Made by a program: the position numbers and the translations under genes. From contig JAKJFO010000204.1 in the NCBI GenBank assembly GCA_022704885.1, forward strand, positions 1 through 7,315: a stretch of DNA of 7,315 nt, read 5' to 3'. Positions 5,344 to 7,315 of this stretch are shown in pieces; within the stretch, counting starts at the first letter, position 1, and each line of letters opens with the position of its first letter. Origin of the DNA: Candidatus Rifleibacteriota bacterium (lineage in GTDB: Bacteria > Riflebacteria > Ozemobacteria > Ozemobacterales > Ozemobacteraceae). The notes under the pieces are model-generated. The model was not told where the DNA came from. It saw only the letters and a list, made by a program, of their open reading frames with translations, and searched no databases.

Positions 5344-6803
5344 CAGAATTGCCCGGTAATTGCTTCCTGTCTGACTTCACGACGAAACTCAGGAAGATCG
5401 GCAAACGCCATCTGGCGCGGCCTCAACAACGGATCACCATATCGCAGTCGCTGCCGCAGAAGATCGGGGTCGAGCCCGAGGTCAGATTTTGTCGAACCTG
5501 GCGCGGCAATGAAGAAACGCGCCCGCTTCATGACGACCCCGAGTTTTATCAGGTCGTCGTAACTCAAGCGGCCGACCCGCCGCGCGCGCACTATGCGCTG
5601 CGCCGAAATGATGCCCAGCCCGGGTACACGCAACAGTGTCTCGTAATCGACGCGGTTGACATCGACCGGAAATTTCTCAGGATGCCGCAAAGCCCACATG
5701 ATTTTGGGGTCGAAATCGGTATCGAGAGCCGGCGGGCCGTTTTCGAACAGCTCATCGACCGAAAAACGATAAAAGCGCAGCAGCCAGTCGGCCTGGTACA
5801 GTCGATGTTCGCGCAGTAACGGCGGTTGTGGCAACTCAGGCAGACGTCGATCCTGATTAACCGGAATATAAGCCGAATAATAAACACGTTTGAGCTGCAT
5901 TTTTTTGTATAAGCTTTCAGAAAGCGTCAGAATCTGGCGGTCGTCTTCGGGGGTGGCGCCGATGATCAGCTGAGTACTCTGCCCGCCAGGCACAAAATTT
6001 CCTGCGGCAACCGGCCGGCTGACTGGCTGCAAAGGCCCGGACGCCGGCGCCGCTGAAGGCAAAAGCCGCTGACGATTCTGCTCCGGGTTATGTTCGCGAT
6101 GCCAGTCGCGAATACGCGCCATCGGCAGCAGTATCTGCTCTTTCGACTTGTCGGGCGCCAGCAGCTGCAGGCTGCTCTGACTGGGCAATTCGAGATTCAC
6201 ACTCATGCGGTCTACCAGTGTGCCAGCTTCATACAACAGATCGGGATCAGCCCCGGGAATCGCCTTTATATGAATGTAGCCGCCGAATTTGTGAACCTCG
6301 CGAAGCAGACGCACGGTTCTTATCAGCAACTCCATTGTGTAGTCAGGGTTTCCGAGCACTCCCGAACTCAGAAACAACCCCTCGATGTAGTTGCGCCGAT
6401 AAAACGAAATTGTCAGCTCTGCCAGTTCTTCGGGGGTAAAGGCGGCGCGTTCTACGTCGTTGCTGCGACGGTTGAGGCAATAAGCGCAGTCGTAGGCGCA
6501 ATAGTTGGTAAACAGCACCTTGAGCAACGAAATACAGCGCCCGTCAGCCGCCCAGCTGTGGCATATACCGCTGGCCGCCACATTCCCCAGACTGCCCGGC
6601 GCACTTTTGCGCGAACTCCCGCTCGAAGCGCACGAAACATCATACCGCGCTGCACCCGCCAGAATCCGCAACTTGTCGAACACCCCCGACAACCTCTCCG
6701 GTGGCTGTTCAACACACGTATCTATCTCACCCATAATTTTCGCCTCGTGTATTTCAGCTTCAGGCAAATGCAAAGCATCATTACTTAGAACAGACCTTCT
6801 CAT
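5343..6803 (-). CDS. radical SAM protein with C-terminal helix-hairpin-helix, putative DNA modification/repair (TIGR03916-like)
   Basis: This 486-residue protein carries the radical SAM cluster motif C102-x3-C106-x2-C109 (NYCAYDCAYCLNRR), expected to bind a 4Fe-4S cluster and cleave S-adenosylmethionine. Family landmarks follow: KLRILAGAARYDVSCASSGS near residues 44-63, GICHSWAADGRCISLLK at 79-95 with two further conserved-looking cysteines (C81, C90), LFLSSGV at 143-149, VNLELPS at 202-208, and PGGQSTQLIIGATPEDD at 272-288. Residues about 380-410 contain a helix-hairpin-helix (RVPGLGIISAQRIVRARR), a DNA-binding element. Relatives are described as putative DNA modification/repair proteins linked to uracil-DNA glycosylase; substrate unknown. 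Residues about 240-268 are a Pro/Ala/Ser-rich stretch that looks like an insertion. I chose ATG 6803 because AAGGAG lies just upstream; ATG 6734 (residue 24, with GAGG 8 bases upstream) is a real alternative. Confidence 0.94.
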   Translation of the reverse strand: MRRSVLSNDALHLPEAEIHEAKIMGEIDTCVEQPPERLSGVFDKLRILAGAARYDVSCASSGSSRKSAPGSLGNVAASGICHSWAADGRCISLLKVLFTNYCAYDCAYCLNRRSNDVERAAFTPEELAELTISFYRRNYIEGLFLSSGVLGNPDYTMELLIRTVRLLREVHKFGGYIHIKAIPGADPDLLYEAGTLVDRMSVNLELPSQSSLQLLAPDKSKEQILLPMARIRDWHREHNPEQNRQRLLPSAAPASGPLQPVSRPVAAGNFVPGGQSTQLIIGATPEDDRQILTLSESLYKKMQLKRVYYSAYIPVNQDRRLPELPQPPLLREHRLYQADWLLRFYRFSVDELFENGPPALDTDFDPKIMWALRHPEKFPVDVNRVDYETLLRVPGLGIISAQRIVRARRVGRLSYDDLIKLGVVMKRARFFIAAPGSTKSDLGLDPDLLRQRLRYGDPLLRPRQMAFADLPEFRREVRQEAITGQF

Positions 6804-6807
6804 TCGG

Positions 6808-6820
6808 CTCCTTAAAGGAG
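6808..6820 (-). promoter_or_regulatory. palindrome over the radical SAM ribosome binding site
   Basis: In the minus-strand message CTCCTTTAAGGAG lies four bases before the ATG at 6803. The AAGGAG half is the ribosome site and CTCC is its complement, so a CTCC/GGAG stem with a five-base loop could hide the site. The TAA of the 35-codon upstream frame lies inside it. The stem is short, so a regulatory role is inferred, not shown. Confidence 0.5.
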
Positions 6821-6919
6821 ATTGACCATTTCGGTGATTTCAACGAAATGGTTTCTTTCAGCTAGTCCGATGTTTTTGCATGCCTGTCGAGATCTTTCAC
6901 AGAAGGAAGTTACGAACAT
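6812..6919 (-). CDS. possible 35-codon upstream ORF in the radical SAM leader
   Basis: The frame starts with ATG 6917-6919 and ends with TAA 6812-6814, eight bases before the radical SAM start, in a different frame. The peptide starts MFVTSFCERS and ends EITEMVNLL, with two cysteines (residues 7 and 14); I recognise no family. The ribosome site is poor (GAGTG about five bases upstream). A stop inside the next gene's ribosome site is the layout expected for translational coupling. A 35-codon open frame by chance has a probability of about one in five at even base use, so this may be accidental. Confidence 0.3.
   Translation of the reverse strand: MFVTSFCERSRQACKNIGLAERNHFVEITEMVNLL
6825..6852. 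promoter_or_regulatory. perfect 9-bp inverted repeat in the radical SAM leader
   Basis: ACCATTTCG (6825-6833) is the exact reverse complement of CGAAATGGT (6844-6852), with a 10-base spacer. It lies between the promoter and the start codon, ending four bases before the ribosome-site palindrome. As DNA it could be an operator for a dimeric repressor; as RNA it could be a leader hairpin. No T-run follows on the minus strand, so it is not an intrinsic terminator. Confidence 0.6.
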
Positions 6920-6944
6920 CAACACACTCAAAAATTTTCGCCAT
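6897..6944 (-). CDS. possible 15-codon leader peptide upstream of the radical SAM gene
   Basis: ATG 6942-6944 starts a frame for MAKIFECVDVRNFLL, ending at TGA 6897-6899. GAGG lies at 6952-6955, seven bases upstream, which is good ribosome-site spacing. The expected transcript start (about 6959) would leave only a few bases before that site. It overlaps the start of the 35-codon frame in another frame. Good site and position raise it above chance, but a frame this short cannot be trusted alone. Confidence 0.33.
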   Translation of the reverse strand: MAKIFECVDVRNFLL

Positions 6945-6965
6945 TTTTTCGCCTCATATGCTTCA

Positions 6966-6994
6966 ATTATAGGAGAACAAATGGCGAATGTAAA
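6966..6994 (-). promoter_or_regulatory. strong sigma-70-type promoter for the radical SAM/DUF4130 operon
   Basis: On the minus strand TTTACA (6989-6994) and a perfect TATAAT (6966-6971) are separated by exactly 17 bases. The -35 box differs from TTGACA by one base. Transcription would start near 6959, giving a leader of about 155 bases before ATG 6803. The promoter lies 17 bases beyond the stop of the ABC permease gene, so the operon can be expressed separately from it. Confidence 0.78.
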
Positions 6995-7011
6995 TAGCTG
7001 AACGGAAAAAT

Positions 7012-7315
7012 TCAGAGAGTGCGCAAAACTTCGGCGGGGCTGGTTCTGGCGGCACGGGAGGCTGGCAGCAACCCTGCGATGATACCGGTGAGCAGGGCAA
7101 CCAGCATGATGGCGAGAATCGTCAGCGGTGCTCTGATTACGTAATAAGCAAGACTCACCCTCGCGCCCACACTGGTCGAAATTGCCAGAAAGCCGGCGTA
7201 GCCCGCCAGGGCGCCAAGCGCTGAACCAAGCAGCGCTACCAGCAGTGACTCGGCGACGATCTGTAGAAAAATGCTGGCATCTTTCCAGCCGATTGCTTTG
7301 AGAATGGCAATCTCG
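7012..7315 (-). CDS. ABC transporter permease, MacB/FtsX type, C-terminal part (5' end outside window)
   Basis: The minus-strand frame enters at the right edge and ends at TGA 7012-7014, giving 100 visible residues. It begins EIAILKAIGWKDASIF, the usual 'E-I-x-x-x-K-A-I-G' segment after the second membrane span of MacB/LolC/FtsX-type permeases. Two hydrophobic stretches follow (about 20-48 and 62-82), and it ends LPASRAARTSPAEVLRTL, the typical 'P-A-x-x-A-A-x-x-x-P-x-E-x-L' C-terminus of this class. These inner-membrane permeases work with a MacB/LolD-type ATPase to move lipids, lipoproteins or peptides outward by mechanotransmission. The substrate cannot be told from this end, and the ATPase is outside the window. 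Confidence 0.93.
   Translation of the reverse strand, partial: EIAILKAIGWKDASIFLQIVAESLLVALLGSALGALAGYAGFLAISTSVGARVSLAYYVIRAPLTILAIMLVALLTGIIAGLLPASRAARTSPAEVLRTL

Noticed and set aside
6090..6788. Plus-strand open frame of 232 codons antisense to the radical SAM gene
   Set aside because: It lies opposite the conserved radical SAM core and has no domain; it reflects codon bias of the real gene.
1..7315. CRISPR arrays, tRNA/rRNA genes, transposases, attachment sites
   Set aside because: No direct-repeat/spacer pattern, cloverleaf, rRNA motif, transposase or integrase motif was found on either strand by eye.

Overview
The window looks like chromosome from a Gram-negative-type bacterium of moderate to slightly high GC. 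The evidence is good Shine-Dalgarno sites, short intergenic gaps, intrinsic terminators, signal-peptide proteins, a haem-type bacterioferritin and a MacB/FtsX-type permease. I see no rRNA, tRNA, transposase, integrase or CRISPR array. I cannot assign a phylum from sequence alone; the number of proteins without an obvious name suggests a little-studied lineage.

Layout, left to right. (1) 1-357, plus: the C-terminal end of a BaiN/HI0933-type flavoprotein. (2) 370-1941, minus: a two-gene unit made of an exported ankyrin-plus-TPR protein followed by an unrecognised 185-residue protein with a hydrophobic segment at each end. It has its own promoter candidate in a 174-base divergent region. (3) 2116-4453, plus: bacterioferritin with a clear terminator, an orphan possible exported protein, a 47-residue single-span membrane protein, a strong hairpin, and a CaCA-family calcium/sodium antiporter with a clear terminator. 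(4) 4454-4581: a convergent intergenic stretch with three inverted repeats. (5) 4582-6994, minus: a translationally coupled pair, a radical SAM protein with a C-terminal helix-hairpin-helix and a DUF4130/TIGR03915 protein. This is the known 'radical SAM plus DUF4130' nucleic-acid-metabolism pair. It is driven by a near-consensus promoter and has a roughly 155-base leader containing two possible short ORFs, a perfect 9-bp inverted repeat and a palindrome over the ribosome binding site. (6) 7012-7315, minus: the C-terminal 100 residues of an ABC-transporter permease.

How the parts may work together: the radical SAM/DUF4130 pair is a known but biochemically undefined module, presumably acting on DNA, often found with uracil-DNA glycosylase. 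Here it stands without a glycosylase inside the window. The bacterioferritin stores iron (ferroxidase and haem ligands are all present) and the CaCA protein moves calcium; nothing in the sequence ties them together beyond shared orientation. The ankyrin/TPR protein and its 185-residue partner look like an envelope pair for protein-protein contacts, and they are the least explained genes here. No complete new system is evident; the most unusual features are the leader of the radical SAM operon and the envelope pair.
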